Program-made: the position numbers and the translations under genes
Notes under the pieces: generated by a model
What the model was told of the DNA's origin: nothing
The model's input: only the letters and a program-made list of their open reading frames with translations
Database searches by the model: none
Shown: positions 52,381-60,568 of the stretch, piece after piece
Layout: each line of letters opens with the position of its first letter
Numbering within the stretch: the stretch's first letter is position 1
Assembly: GCF_022230925.1 (NCBI RefSeq)
Contig: NZ_JAKKFH010000045.1
Location: forward strand, 62,001-126,000
Source: Micromonospora alfalfae
Lineage (GTDB): Bacteria; Actinomycetota; Actinomycetes; Mycobacteriales; Micromonosporaceae
Direction: 5' to 3'
DNA length: 64,000 nt

Positions 52381-53148
52381 GTGACTGACGAGCAGGGAAA
52401 GACCCCGGCCCAGCAGCTGCGGGTCGGCGTGTTTGGTGCGCGCGGCCGGATGGGCATCGAGGTCTGCAAGGCGGTCGACGCCGCCGACGATCTCGCCCTG
52501 ACCGCGGCGGTCGACCAGGGCGACAGCCGCTCCTCCGTCTCCAGCGCCGAGGTGGTCGTCGACTTCACCACGCCGGACGTCGTCATGGACAACCTCCAGT
52601 GGTGCATCGGGCAGGGCATCAGCGCGGTGGTCGGCACCACCGGCTTCACCGAGCAGCGGCTGGAACAGGTGCGCGGCTGGCTGGCCGACAAGCCCGAGGT
52701 GGGCGTGGTGATCGCCCCGAACTTCGGAATCGGCGCGGTGCTGATGATGCAGTTCGCCGCGCGCGCCGCCCGACACTTCGAGTCCGTCGAGATCATCGAG
52801 CAGCACCACCCGCGCAAGCTTGACGCCCCGAGTGGCACCGCCACCCACACCGCCAGGCAGATCGCCCAGGCCCGCGCCGAGGCTGGCCTCGGCCCGGTCC
52901 CGGACGCCACCAAGGACGAGGTGCCGGGTGCGCGCGGCGCCGAGATCGACGGGGTACGCGTGCACGCGGTGCGCGCCACCGGCCTGGTCGCCCATCAGGA
53001 GGTGCTGTTCGGCGGCACCGGCGAGACGCTGACCATCCGGCACGATTCGTACGACCGGGTGTCGTTCATGCCTGGTGTGCTGCTGGCCGTCCGCGCGGTG
53101 CGCAACCGTCCCGGCCTCACCGTCGGCCTGGACGCCCTGCTCGACTGA
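52381..53148 (+). CDS. dapB: 4-hydroxy-tetrahydrodipicolinate reductase
   Basis: A 255-residue enzyme of the diaminopimelate/lysine pathway. RVGVFGARGRMG binds NAD(P)H; VDFTTP, GTTGF and APNFGIGAVLMM are conserved; IIEQHHPRKLDAPSGTA carries the catalytic His and Lys. GTG 52381 is used. It supplies cell-wall diaminopimelate, and the gene follows the M16 peptidase as in many Actinobacteria. Confidence 0.95.
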   Translation: MTDEQGKTPAQQLRVGVFGARGRMGIEVCKAVDAADDLALTAAVDQGDSRSSVSSAEVVVDFTTPDVVMDNLQWCIGQGISAVVGTTGFTEQRLEQVRGWLADKPEVGVVIAPNFGIGAVLMMQFAARAARHFESVEIIEQHHPRKLDAPSGTATHTARQIAQARAEAGLGPVPDATKDEVPGARGAEIDGVRVHAVRATGLVAHQEVLFGGTGETLTIRHDSYDRVSFMPGVLLAVRAVRNRPGLTVGLDALLD

Positions 53149-53182
53149 CCGGTCCGGGTCCGCTCCTCCACATCGCGGCACC

Positions 53183-53235
53183 GTAGATCTTGGACAGTTT
53201 CCGTTCCGAGCTGACGGAAAGTGTCCAAGATCTAC
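53183..53235. repeat. Long intergenic palindrome, family A copy 2
   Basis: Arms 53183-53204 and 53214-53235 (22 nt, one mismatch) with a 9-nt loop. The arm contains AGATCTTGGACAGTTTCCGT, nearly identical to the copy at 54. It begins 35 nt after dapB. Confidence 0.85.
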
Positions 53236-53249
53236 GAGCGCGGGCCGGG

Positions 53250-53255
53250 TAGCAT
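53250..53255 (+). promoter_or_regulatory. Candidate -10 element for the 53263 GNAT gene
   Basis: TAGCAT lies 7 nt before the ATG at 53263, with no Shine-Dalgarno sequence, consistent with leaderless transcription just after the palindrome. Confidence 0.4.
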
Positions 53256-53262
53256 CCGGCGA

Positions 53263-53733
53263 ATGATCAATGGGGGATACCTGGATCGGGCCGGGCGGCG
53301 AGTGACGCTGCGGCCGGTCGACGACGACAACTGGCGGGCGGTGGCCGACGTCGCCCCGCGCGACGACCAGCGCCGGTTCGTGGCCGCGCTGGGCGCGCGC
53401 TATCTGCTTCTGAGCACTCGCTCCGAGGTGTGGAACTCGCTCGCGGTGTACGCCGACGAGACCGTCGTCGGGCACGTCATGTGGGGCGTGGACGACGACG
53501 GTTCGCACTGGATCGGCGGGATGCTGATCGACGCCGCAGAGCAGGGCCAGGGCGTCGGCCGGGCCACTGTGCAGACGCTGGCCCCCTGGCTGGCGGCCCG
53601 AGCCGGCAACCCCCCGGTCCGCCTGTCGTACCACCCCGACAACACCCCAGCCGCCGCCCTCTACACCTCCCTGGGCTTCCACCCCACCGGCGCCGTGGAC
53701 GACGACGAGCTGATCGCAGAACGAACCCCCTGA
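53263..53733 (+). CDS. GNAT-family acetyltransferase
   Basis: A 156-residue protein. VTLRPVDDDNWRAVADV is the usual GNAT start, HVMWGVDDDGSHWIGGMLIDAAEQGQGVGRATVQTL contains the acetyl-CoA loop QGQGVG, and LSYHPDNTPAAALYTSLGFHPTG is the C-terminal motif. It resembles spermine/spermidine-type acetyltransferases. The substrate is unknown. A family A palindrome lies before it and two further palindromes follow directly. Confidence 0.88.
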   Translation: MINGGYLDRAGRRVTLRPVDDDNWRAVADVAPRDDQRRFVAALGARYLLLSTRSEVWNSLAVYADETVVGHVMWGVDDDGSHWIGGMLIDAAEQGQGVGRATVQTLAPWLAARAGNPPVRLSYHPDNTPAAALYTSLGFHPTGAVDDDELIAERTP

Positions 53734-53734
53734 C

Positions 53735-53814
53735 CCCCGCGATCTTGCACTTCCTGTCCCAACATAAAGGGCATACCCCCCCATACCGGCAACCGAAACC
53801 GCAAGATCGCGGGG
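53735..53814. repeat. Long-range palindrome, family D
   Basis: A perfect 14-bp stem CCCCGCGATCTTGC (53735-53748) with 53801-53814 encloses 52 nt. It starts 2 nt after the GNAT stop. The outer GATC is shared with the other intergenic palindromes here. Confidence 0.8.
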
Positions 53815-53834
53815 TTCACCGGGCCTGGCCCACG

Positions 53835-53883
53835 TCGATCATGGAGTTGTGGGTGCTGACGCCCACCACAACTCCATGATCGA
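53835..53883. repeat. Long intergenic palindrome, family C copy 2
   Basis: A perfect 18-bp stem (53835-53852, 53866-53883; arm TCGATCATGGAGTTGTGG) with a 13-nt interior. It nearly matches the copy at 18512. It lies between convergent genes, 38 nt from the glucosidase stop, followed by a run of GGGGT repeats. Confidence 0.85.
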
Positions 53884-53920
53884 CCGGCGGGGGTGGGGTG
53901 GGGTGGGGTGGGGGGAGTGG

Positions 53921-56032
53921 TTAGGGGAGGCGGGTTGGGGTTTTGGGGTGGCGTTGGGTGGGGAGGGTCGGGGTTGCGGTCAGTGGGGTGGGGAGGCCGG
54001 TGACTGTGGCTTCGCCAGTGCGGTCGACAGTGACGTGCACCGGGGCGTTGGCCACGCGGAGGCCGTCGACCGCCACGGCGCCGAGCTCTGCTCCCGCCAG
54101 GGGTGCCAGTCGCACCGTGCCGCCCGGTACGTCCGGGTAGAGCCCAGCGGCGGCCTGGAGCAGCAGCACCGCGCCCGTCGCGGCCCACGCCTGCGGTCGA
54201 CACGACGCCGGGTACGGCACCGGGCGGCTCACCTGCGCCCGGTCGTCGCCGCCGTACAGCTCCGGCATCCGGTAGTCGAACGCCTCGGCCGCGCTGAGCA
54301 GCCCCTCGGCCAGACCGAGCGCGGCCTCGCGGTGCCCGGCCCGGGCCAGCCCGCCGAGCACGATGGCGGTGTCGTGGGTCCAGATCGAGCCACAGTGGTA
54401 CGACAACGGGCTGAATCCGGCGTCGTCGCTGGACATGGTGCGTAGCCCGAACCCGGCGGACATCGTTTCGGTGGTGAGCAGGCGCGCTACCTGGGCCTCC
54501 TCGTCCCGGTCGAGCAGGCCGGTGCCGAGCAGATGGCCGATGTTGCTGGTCAGCGAGTCGACCGGGCGTTTGTCGCGGTCGAGGGCCAGCGCGGGTTGCG
54601 GGCCGTGGCGACCGTCGACCCAGAAGCTCTTGCGGAACCGGCCGACCAGCGCGGCGGCGTGCTCGCGCCAGCGGTCGGCGCCCGGGCGGCCAAAGGCGTC
54701 CAGCAGGGCGGCGCCGTTCACCGCGGCCTCGTGCGCGTACCCCTGCACCTCGGCCAGCACGATCGGCGCGGTGGCCAGGGACCCGTCGTGGAAGCGGACG
54801 GCGTCGCCGGAGTCCTTCCAGCCCTGGTTGGACAGGCCGTGTCCGGTGGTGTCGATGTACTCGACCAGTCCGTCGCCGTCCGGGTCGGCGTGCTCGCCGA
54901 GCCAGTGCAGCGCCGCCTCCAGGTGCGGCAGCAGGGGCTCGATCTGCTCGGCGGGCATTCCCCAACGCCACGCGTCGTGCAGGAGGTTCACCCAGAGCAT
55001 TGTGGCGTCGACGGTGCCGTAGTACGCCGGTGGAAGGCGCAGGCCGTTGTCGGGCAGGGCGAACGCGTGGCGGCGCAGCTCGTGCAGGATCTTGCCGGGG
55101 GCCTCGCCGGTCGCCGGGTCGACGCGGGTGCCCTGCCGACGGGCGAGCACGCGCAGGGTGCCGGCGGCCAGGTCGGTGCCGAGCGGCAGCATCATCCTTG
55201 CGGCCCAGAGGCTGTCCCGGCCGAACAGGGTGAGGAACCAGGGCACCCCGGCGCCGAGGAACACGTCACCTGGTGCGCCGGTCTCGGCCAGTCGCAGGCC
55301 GCGCAGGTCGTCCAGGCTGCGGTCGAGCAGTCGGGTCAGCCGTCGGTCGTCGGCGCTCACCTCGGGGCGGGACCACTCGGGCTCGCCGGTCGGGCCGACG
55401 ACGACGGCGCGCGGGTCGTCGACGCTCAACTGCCAGCGCAGCACGGTCTCGCCGCCGGGCGGCAGGTCGACCGGCCAGGCCAGCCGGGGCGTGGTGGCCC
55501 GCTCGCCGTCGGCGCGCACGTCGGCGCCCGGCGCGGTGACGGTGACGGTGATCCCGGTGCCCGACCAGGTGAGCGTGCCGGGCCGAGCGGTCGTTGCCGG
55601 CAGCGCGTCGGTGGCCCCACCGGACTTGACGACCTCGATGGGTGCCAGGTCGCAGCCGAGGTCGACGGTGACGGTGGCCCGTACGCCGACAGTGGCGGTG
55701 GAGACGATCCGCAGTTCCTCGGTGAGGCCGTTGCGGGTGGCCCGCCGGAGCCGGTCGACGCGGACGGTGGGGTCGGGCGTGGGGTCACCGAGCCAGCGGG
55801 CCAGGCTCACGAAGTGTGCGCCGTGCGGGCCGTCGTCGCCGCGGGCCAGCCCTTCGAGCTCCCGCTCGTCGATCCGCAGCTCGGCGCGGGAGAGCACCCG
55901 GGCGTCGGCGTGGAAGACGCCCTGGACGCCGGTCGGGCGGATCTGCCCGGTCGCGTCCCCCAGCGCGCTGGTCGGGGCGAGGACCACCCCGACCAGCTCG
56001 TGCAGGAGGGGTTGCAGCTGGCGTTCGATCAC
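53921..56032 (-). CDS. Glycogen debranching-type amylo-alpha-1,6-glucosidase family protein
   Basis: A 703-residue protein. The N-terminal beta-sandwich domain (about 1-230; GVFHADARVLSRAEL) is of the GDE_N_bis type. The C-terminal (alpha/alpha)6 barrel has GAGVPWFLTLFGRDSLWAARM, HELRRHAFALPDNGLRLPP, YYGTVDATMLWVNLLHDAWRWG, LSNQGWKDSGDAVRFHDGS and YHCGSIWTHDTAIVLGGL, all GH15-like/MGH1 motifs with candidate acidic catalytic residues. It probably splits alpha-glucosidic bonds in the cytosol, and is divergent from lacI and a sugar ABC importer. GTG 56032 is chosen because GGAG is 7 nt upstream. Confidence 0.88.
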   Translation of the reverse strand: MIERQLQPLLHELVGVVLAPTSALGDATGQIRPTGVQGVFHADARVLSRAELRIDERELEGLARGDDGPHGAHFVSLARWLGDPTPDPTVRVDRLRRATRNGLTEELRIVSTATVGVRATVTVDLGCDLAPIEVVKSGGATDALPATTARPGTLTWSGTGITVTVTAPGADVRADGERATTPRLAWPVDLPPGGETVLRWQLSVDDPRAVVVGPTGEPEWSRPEVSADDRRLTRLLDRSLDDLRGLRLAETGAPGDVFLGAGVPWFLTLFGRDSLWAARMMLPLGTDLAAGTLRVLARRQGTRVDPATGEAPGKILHELRRHAFALPDNGLRLPPAYYGTVDATMLWVNLLHDAWRWGMPAEQIEPLLPHLEAALHWLGEHADPDGDGLVEYIDTTGHGLSNQGWKDSGDAVRFHDGSLATAPIVLAEVQGYAHEAAVNGAALLDAFGRPGADRWREHAAALVGRFRKSFWVDGRHGPQPALALDRDKRPVDSLTSNIGHLLGTGLLDRDEEAQVARLLTTETMSAGFGLRTMSSDDAGFSPLSYHCGSIWTHDTAIVLGGLARAGHREAALGLAEGLLSAAEAFDYRMPELYGGDDRAQVSRPVPYPASCRPQAWAATGAVLLLQAAAGLYPDVPGGTVRLAPLAGAELGAVAVDGLRVANAPVHVTVDRTGEATVTGLPTPLTATPTLPTQRHPKTPTRLP

Positions 56033-56116
56033 GGTGTGGCTCCAGATCCTCGGGGTGCGGGGCGGCCATCTTGACAACGCGCCCCTGGCGGTGCAAAGTG
56101 CGAAACATTCCAGAAA

Positions 56117-56160
56117 CTTGAACGATCCAATCCTGCCTTATCCAAATTGGATCGTTCAAG
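56117..56160. promoter_or_regulatory. Twin LacI-type operator in a divergent promoter
   Basis: A perfect 15-bp inverted repeat CTTGAACGATCCAAT (56117-56131 and 56146-56160) separated by 14 nt. Each arm is itself an imperfect palindrome centred on CG (TTGRAYN..TYCAA type), as in LacI-family operators, so two sites may be present. It lies between the glucosidase (start 56032) and lacI (56178) genes and could control both. Confidence 0.75.
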
Positions 56161-56177
56161 ACGGCGAGAGGGATTAA

Positions 56178-57167
56178 GTGGCCGAAAAGGTGACCATCGC
56201 GACGGTGGCCCGGCACGCCCGAGTCAGCCGGCAGACGGTGTCCAACGTGCTCAACGCCCCGCACATCGTGCGGCAGGAGACCCGTCAGCGGGTCGAGGAC
56301 GCGATCAACGCGCTCGGCTACCGGGCCAACCAGGCCGCCCGACAGATGCGCACCGGCCGGTCCCGCCTCATCGCCGCCCGGATCGACCCGACCCGCGACG
56401 GCATCAACGGCTCCGTGCTCGACCGCTTCCTGCACGGCCTCACCGAGACCGCCGACGCCGCCGGCTACCGGGTCCTGCTCTACACCGCCACCGACGACGA
56501 CCGGGAGATCGCCACCTACGGCGACCTGCTCGGCACCTACGAGTTGGACGCGTTCGTGCTGGTGGGCACGAAGTACGGCGACCCGCGTACCGAATGGCTC
56601 GCCGACCGGGACGTGCCGTTCGTGACCTTCGGTCGCCCATGGGACGCGCTCGACGCGCACCCCTGGGTGGACGTGGACGGCGCTGCCGGCACCGCCCAGG
56701 CCACCCGACGTCTGCTCGACGCCGGCCACCGGCGGATCGCCTTCATCGGCTGGCCGGAAGGCTCCGGCGTCGGCGACGACCGGCGGGCCGGCTGGCGCGA
56801 CGCCCTGCGTGCCGCCGGCGTCGACCCGACCGGGCTGCACCGGGAGACCGAGGACGGCATCGCCGAGGGCGAACGTCTGATGCGTGACCTGCTCCTCGCG
56901 GTGGCGCCGAGCGCCGTGGTCTGCGCCAGCGACTCGCTCGCCCTCGGCGCTCTCCAGGCGATCCGCGGCATCGACCCGCCGGTGGCGGTGATCGGCTTCG
57001 ACGACACACCGGTGGCCGCCGCGGTCGGGCTGACCAGCGTCAGCCAACCGCTCGGCGACGCCGCCGCCCGCTGCGTGGACCTGCTCACCGGGGTCCTCGA
57101 CGGCGACCACGAGACCCCCACCCCCGTGCTGCTCCAGCCCTCGCTGGCACTGCGGCACACCGCGTAG
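56178..57167 (+). CDS. LacI-family transcriptional regulator
   Basis: A 329-residue regulator. Residues 1-60 are the helix-turn-helix and hinge (VTIATVARHARVSRQTVSNVLNAP, NALGYRANQAARQMRTGRS); 61-329 is the periplasmic-binding-like sugar domain. It is followed by an ABC importer 24 nt downstream and probably represses it, and the glucosidase, until an oligosaccharide or its product binds. GTG 56178 follows GAGAGGG. Confidence 0.92.
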   Translation: MAEKVTIATVARHARVSRQTVSNVLNAPHIVRQETRQRVEDAINALGYRANQAARQMRTGRSRLIAARIDPTRDGINGSVLDRFLHGLTETADAAGYRVLLYTATDDDREIATYGDLLGTYELDAFVLVGTKYGDPRTEWLADRDVPFVTFGRPWDALDAHPWVDVDGAAGTAQATRRLLDAGHRRIAFIGWPEGSGVGDDRRAGWRDALRAAGVDPTGLHRETEDGIAEGERLMRDLLLAVAPSAVVCASDSLALGALQAIRGIDPPVAVIGFDDTPVAAAVGLTSVSQPLGDAAARCVDLLTGVLDGDHETPTPVLLQPSLALRHTA

Positions 57168-57191
57168 TCCCACCCCCCACCAGGAGAAACC

Positions 57192-58442
57192 ATGGCACCC
57201 CGAACAATCACCCGGGCAGCGGTGGCCGGCCTCGCCGCCGTCGCCCTCCTCGGCTCCGCCGCCTGCGGCAGCGGCTTCGACGACTCCTCCGGCGACACCG
57301 CCCAGTCCAGCGGCCCGGCCAGCCTGCAGATCCTGATCGGCTCGTCCGGCGAGGCCGAGACCAAGGCCGTGCAGGACGCCGCCGCGAAATGGGCCGGCAG
57401 CTCCGGCAACACCGCGACGGTCACCCCGGCGCAGGACCTCACCCAGCAACTCGGTCAGGCGCTCGCCGGCGGCACCCCGCCGGACGTCTTCTACGTGGAC
57501 GCGGCCCAGTTCGCCAACTACGCCAGCGTCGGCGCCCTGGAGCCGTACGGCGACAAGGTCAGCAACTCGGGCGACTTCTACGAGAGCCTGCGCACCGCCT
57601 TCACGTACGACGGCAAGCTCTACTGCGCGCCCAAGGACTTCTCGACACTGGCCCTGCAGATCAACACCGACCTGTGGACCAGGGCCGGGCTGACCGACGC
57701 CGACGTGCCGACGACCTGGGAGCAGCTCACCGCCGTCGCCCAGAAGATCAAGGCCAAGGGCCAGGTCCCGTTGGCGCTCGGTGACACCCGGGACCGGATC
57801 GGCGCCTTCATGGTGCAGAACGGCGGCTGGCTGGTCAGCAAGGACGGCAAGCAGCCCACAGCGGACACCCCGGAGAACCTCGCCGCCCTCCAGTACGTCA
57901 AGACCATGCTCAGCACCGGACTGGCCAAGTACCCGAAGCAGCTCGACGCCGGCTGGTCCGGTGAGGCGTTCGGCAAGGGCAAGGCCGTGATGACCATCGA
58001 GGGCAACTGGATCAAGGGTGCTCTGCAGAACGACTTCCCGAACGTGAAGTACAAGGTCGTGGCGCTGCCGGCCGGCCCCAAGGGGCAGGGCACCCTCTCC
58101 TTCACCCAGTGCTGGGGCATCGCCGCGAAGAGCAGGTACAAGGACCAGGCGATCAAGTTCGTCGAGGCGATGACCAGCGGTGAGCAGCAGATGACCTTCG
58201 CAAAGGCGTTCGGTGTGATGCCGTCCCGCCAGTCGGCCCGCGACCAGTACACCGCCGCCTTCCCGGCGGACAAGGTGTTCATCGACGGCGCCGCGTACGC
58301 CCAGGGCCCGGTGAACGCCCCGAAGATGGACAGCGTTCTCAAGGACCTCGACACCGGTCTGCAGGGGTTGGCCAACGGCGACCCGAAGACCGTGCTGCAG
58401 AGCTTCGACAAGAACGCCAAGGCGGCGCTCGGCGGCAGCTGA
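57192..58442 (+). CDS. Sugar ABC transporter substrate-binding lipoprotein
   Basis: A 416-residue protein. Signal peptide with the lipobox-like GSAAC (Cys25), then a Ser/Asp-rich linker and a family 1 binding protein with FYVDAAQFANYASVGALEPYGD, GKLYCAPKDFSTLALQINTDLWTRAGLTDADVPTTWEQL and GKAVMTIEGNWIKGAL. It resembles maltose/oligosaccharide receptors. ATG 57192 follows CAGGAG. It is the first transport gene after lacI. Confidence 0.92.
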   Translation: MAPRTITRAAVAGLAAVALLGSAACGSGFDDSSGDTAQSSGPASLQILIGSSGEAETKAVQDAAAKWAGSSGNTATVTPAQDLTQQLGQALAGGTPPDVFYVDAAQFANYASVGALEPYGDKVSNSGDFYESLRTAFTYDGKLYCAPKDFSTLALQINTDLWTRAGLTDADVPTTWEQLTAVAQKIKAKGQVPLALGDTRDRIGAFMVQNGGWLVSKDGKQPTADTPENLAALQYVKTMLSTGLAKYPKQLDAGWSGEAFGKGKAVMTIEGNWIKGALQNDFPNVKYKVVALPAGPKGQGTLSFTQCWGIAAKSRYKDQAIKFVEAMTSGEQQMTFAKAFGVMPSRQSARDQYTAAFPADKVFIDGAAYAQGPVNAPKMDSVLKDLDTGLQGLANGDPKTVLQSFDKNAKAALGGS

Positions 58443-58448
58443 GGTGAC

Positions 58449-58482
58449 GGCGGGGGCCCCGGCGAGCACCGGGGCCCCCGCC
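58449..58482 (+). terminator. Hairpin after the substrate-binding protein gene
   Basis: A perfect 14-bp stem GGCGGGGGCCCCGG (58449-58462) with 58469-58482 and a 6-nt loop. It begins 7 nt after the SBP stop, inside the transport operon, so it probably reduces downstream expression or stabilises the SBP message, a common arrangement. Confidence 0.65.
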
Positions 58483-58514
58483 GCACGTCGGCCCGAGAGA
58501 GGAAGGGAGGGAAG

Positions 58515-59636
58515 ATGGCAACCGAGACACTGACCGCCGAGGCGACCGCGGGCGGGGGCGGCCCGCGCCGACGCAGGGGCGGCATCCGGAGCAACGAGAA
58601 CCTCGCCGGCTGGCTCTTCGTCGCGCCAGTGATCGTCATCCTGGGGTTGTTCCTGCTGCTGCCGATCCTGATGGCGCTCTGGGTCAGCCTGACCGACTGG
58701 AACGGCCAGGGCAGCCCCTTCACCGGCGACGTCCCGTTCGTTGGCGGGCACAACTACACCCAGTTGTTCACCGAGGACGGGCTGGCCCGCCGCGACTTCA
58801 TGACCAGCATCCGCAACAACATCTACTACGTGGCGATAGTGGTGCCGGCGCAGACGGTGCTCGCGCTCGGGCTGGCGTTGGTAGTCAACAACCGGATGCT
58901 CAAAGGCAAGAGCTTCTTCCGCAGCGCCTTCTACTTCCCCTCGGTGACCAGCTCGGTCGCGATCAGCGTGGTGTTCCTGTTCCTCTTCGCCAACTCCGGC
59001 GCGGTGAACTCGCTGCTCGGCTTCGTCGGGATCGACGGCCCGGAGTGGTTCGCCGACTCCCGGGGGGTGCTGCACCTGTTGTTCGGCGCGGTCGGCGTCG
59101 ACTCGCCACCGGCGGCACTGGCCGACGGCGGCCCGTTCGGGTTGACCTGGTGGGACTGGTTGGCCGGCCCGAGCGTGGCGATGATCTCGATCATCACGTT
59201 GGTTGTCTGGACCACCTCCGGCACCTTCATGCTGATGTTCCTGGCCGGGTTGCAGAACGTGCCGGTAACCCTGGACGAGGCGAGCACCCTCGACGGCGCG
59301 TCCCGATGGCAGCGCTTCCGGTACGTCACCCTGCCGATGATCAGGCCCACCATGTTCCTGGTGCTCACCCTCGGCATGATCGGCTCCTGGCAGGTCTTCG
59401 ACCAGGTGTACGTGATGAGCCAGGGCGACCCGGCCAAGACCACGCTCACCCCGGCGTACCTGTCGTACCGGACCGCCTTCCGGGACTTCGACTACGGCTC
59501 CGGCGCGGCCATCTCGTTCGTGCTGTTCCTGATCATCATCGTGCTCACACTGATCCAGCGCCGGGCGCTGGCCGAGCGGAACACCGACCGGCCGCGCCGC
59601 GGCTGGCGGCGTCGGCGCGTACCGGAAGGGTCCTGA
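58515..59636 (+). CDS. Sugar ABC transporter permease (MalF type)
   Basis: A 373-residue membrane protein. NENLAGWLFVAPVIVILGLFLLLPILMALWVSLTDW is the usual N-terminal helix; the EAA loop is EASTLDGASRWQRFRYVTLPMI. About six helices plus an insertion near residue 180 (GPEWFADSRGVLHLLFGAVG). ATG 58515 follows GGAAGGGAGG. No ATPase gene is present; these importers often share a common ATPase such as MsiK. Confidence 0.92.
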   Translation: MATETLTAEATAGGGGPRRRRGGIRSNENLAGWLFVAPVIVILGLFLLLPILMALWVSLTDWNGQGSPFTGDVPFVGGHNYTQLFTEDGLARRDFMTSIRNNIYYVAIVVPAQTVLALGLALVVNNRMLKGKSFFRSAFYFPSVTSSVAISVVFLFLFANSGAVNSLLGFVGIDGPEWFADSRGVLHLLFGAVGVDSPPAALADGGPFGLTWWDWLAGPSVAMISIITLVVWTTSGTFMLMFLAGLQNVPVTLDEASTLDGASRWQRFRYVTLPMIRPTMFLVLTLGMIGSWQVFDQVYVMSQGDPAKTTLTPAYLSYRTAFRDFDYGSGAAISFVLFLIIIVLTLIQRRALAERNTDRPRRGWRRRRVPEGS

Positions 59637-59637
59637 G

Positions 59638-60525
59638 ATGGCAGTGCTCACCGACCACCCGGCGGCGACGCCCGCCCGGCGTCACCAGCGCACGGCCCGC
59701 ACCCTGGCCACCCGCTTCCTGGGGTACGCCACCCTGGTCTTCTTCGGGCTGGTGTTCCTCTACCCGTTCGTCATCCAGATCGGCAACGCGCTCAAGACCG
59801 AGCCCGACGCCGCGGCGAACCCGCTCTCACCGTTCCCGGACCCGCTCACGCTGGCCGGCTTCGAACGGATCTTCGCCGGCACCAACTTCCCGCTGTGGCT
59901 GGGCAACTCGCTGCTGGTGACGGTGCTGGTCACCATCGGCCGGGTCTTCTTCGACTCGCTCGCCGGGTACGCGCTGGCCCGGCTGCGGTTCCGCGGCCGG
60001 GGCGGACTCTTCGCCGCCGTCATCGCGGTGATGGCGGTCCCCGGGGTGGTGCTGCTGATCCCGAAGTTCCTGGTGCTCAACCAACTCGGGCTCTACAACA
60101 GCTACGCCGGTCTGGTGGTGCCGCTGCTGGCCGACGCGGCGGGCGTGTTCATCATGAAACAGTTCTTCGAATCGATTCCGGTGAGTGTCGAGGAGGCTGC
60201 CCGGATCGACGGGGCGAGCATCTTCCGTACCTTCTGGTCGGTGGTGCTGCCGATGGCGAAACCGGCGCTGATCACCCTCACCATCCTGTCGTTCCAGGGC
60301 TCCTGGAACGAGTTCCCGCACAGCCTGGTGTCGGTGCAGGACCCGGACCTGTTCACCCTGCCGCGCGGGTTGGCCGACCTGGTCAGCGGCTCGCTCGGCA
60401 AGGGCACCCAGTACCCGCTCAAGCTCGGCGCCGCGCTGCTGGCCACCATCCCGGTGGCGATCATCTTCGTGGTGTTCCAGCGGTACTTCGTCCGCGACGC
60501 CAACGACGGCTCCGACAAGGGCTGA
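59638..60525 (+). CDS. Sugar ABC transporter permease (MalG type)
   Basis: A 295-residue membrane protein. The EAA motif EEAARIDGASIFRTFWSVVLPMAKPAL is present, with YPFVIQIGNALKT at the start and the GSWNEFPHSLV segment before the last helix. It begins 1 nt after the MalF-type stop, so the pair is tightly coupled. Confidence 0.93.
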   Translation: MAVLTDHPAATPARRHQRTARTLATRFLGYATLVFFGLVFLYPFVIQIGNALKTEPDAAANPLSPFPDPLTLAGFERIFAGTNFPLWLGNSLLVTVLVTIGRVFFDSLAGYALARLRFRGRGGLFAAVIAVMAVPGVVLLIPKFLVLNQLGLYNSYAGLVVPLLADAAGVFIMKQFFESIPVSVEEAARIDGASIFRTFWSVVLPMAKPALITLTILSFQGSWNEFPHSLVSVQDPDLFTLPRGLADLVSGSLGKGTQYPLKLGAALLATIPVAIIFVVFQRYFVRDANDGSDKG

Positions 60526-60532
60526 CCCGGTC

Positions 60533-60566
60533 GGTGCGGCGGCCCCGACCTCGGGACCGCCGCACC
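60533..60566. terminator. Bidirectional terminator hairpin
   Basis: GGTGCGGCGG (60533-60542) pairs perfectly with 60557-60566 around a 14-nt loop, in the 43-nt gap between convergent stops of the permease and the GNAT gene. Confidence 0.65.
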
Positions 60567-60568
60567 TG

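Noticed and set aside
53921..56077. TTG at 56077 as the start of the glucosidase
   Set aside because: GTG 56032 has GGAG at good distance and gives the family-like N-terminus; the extra 15 residues look untranslated.
55785..59651. A 1288-codon open frame on the minus strand
   Set aside because: It lies antisense to lacI, the SBP and a permease and partly inside the glucosidase gene, reads as Arg/Pro/His/Gly-rich noise and matches no family. It is a GC-rich shadow.
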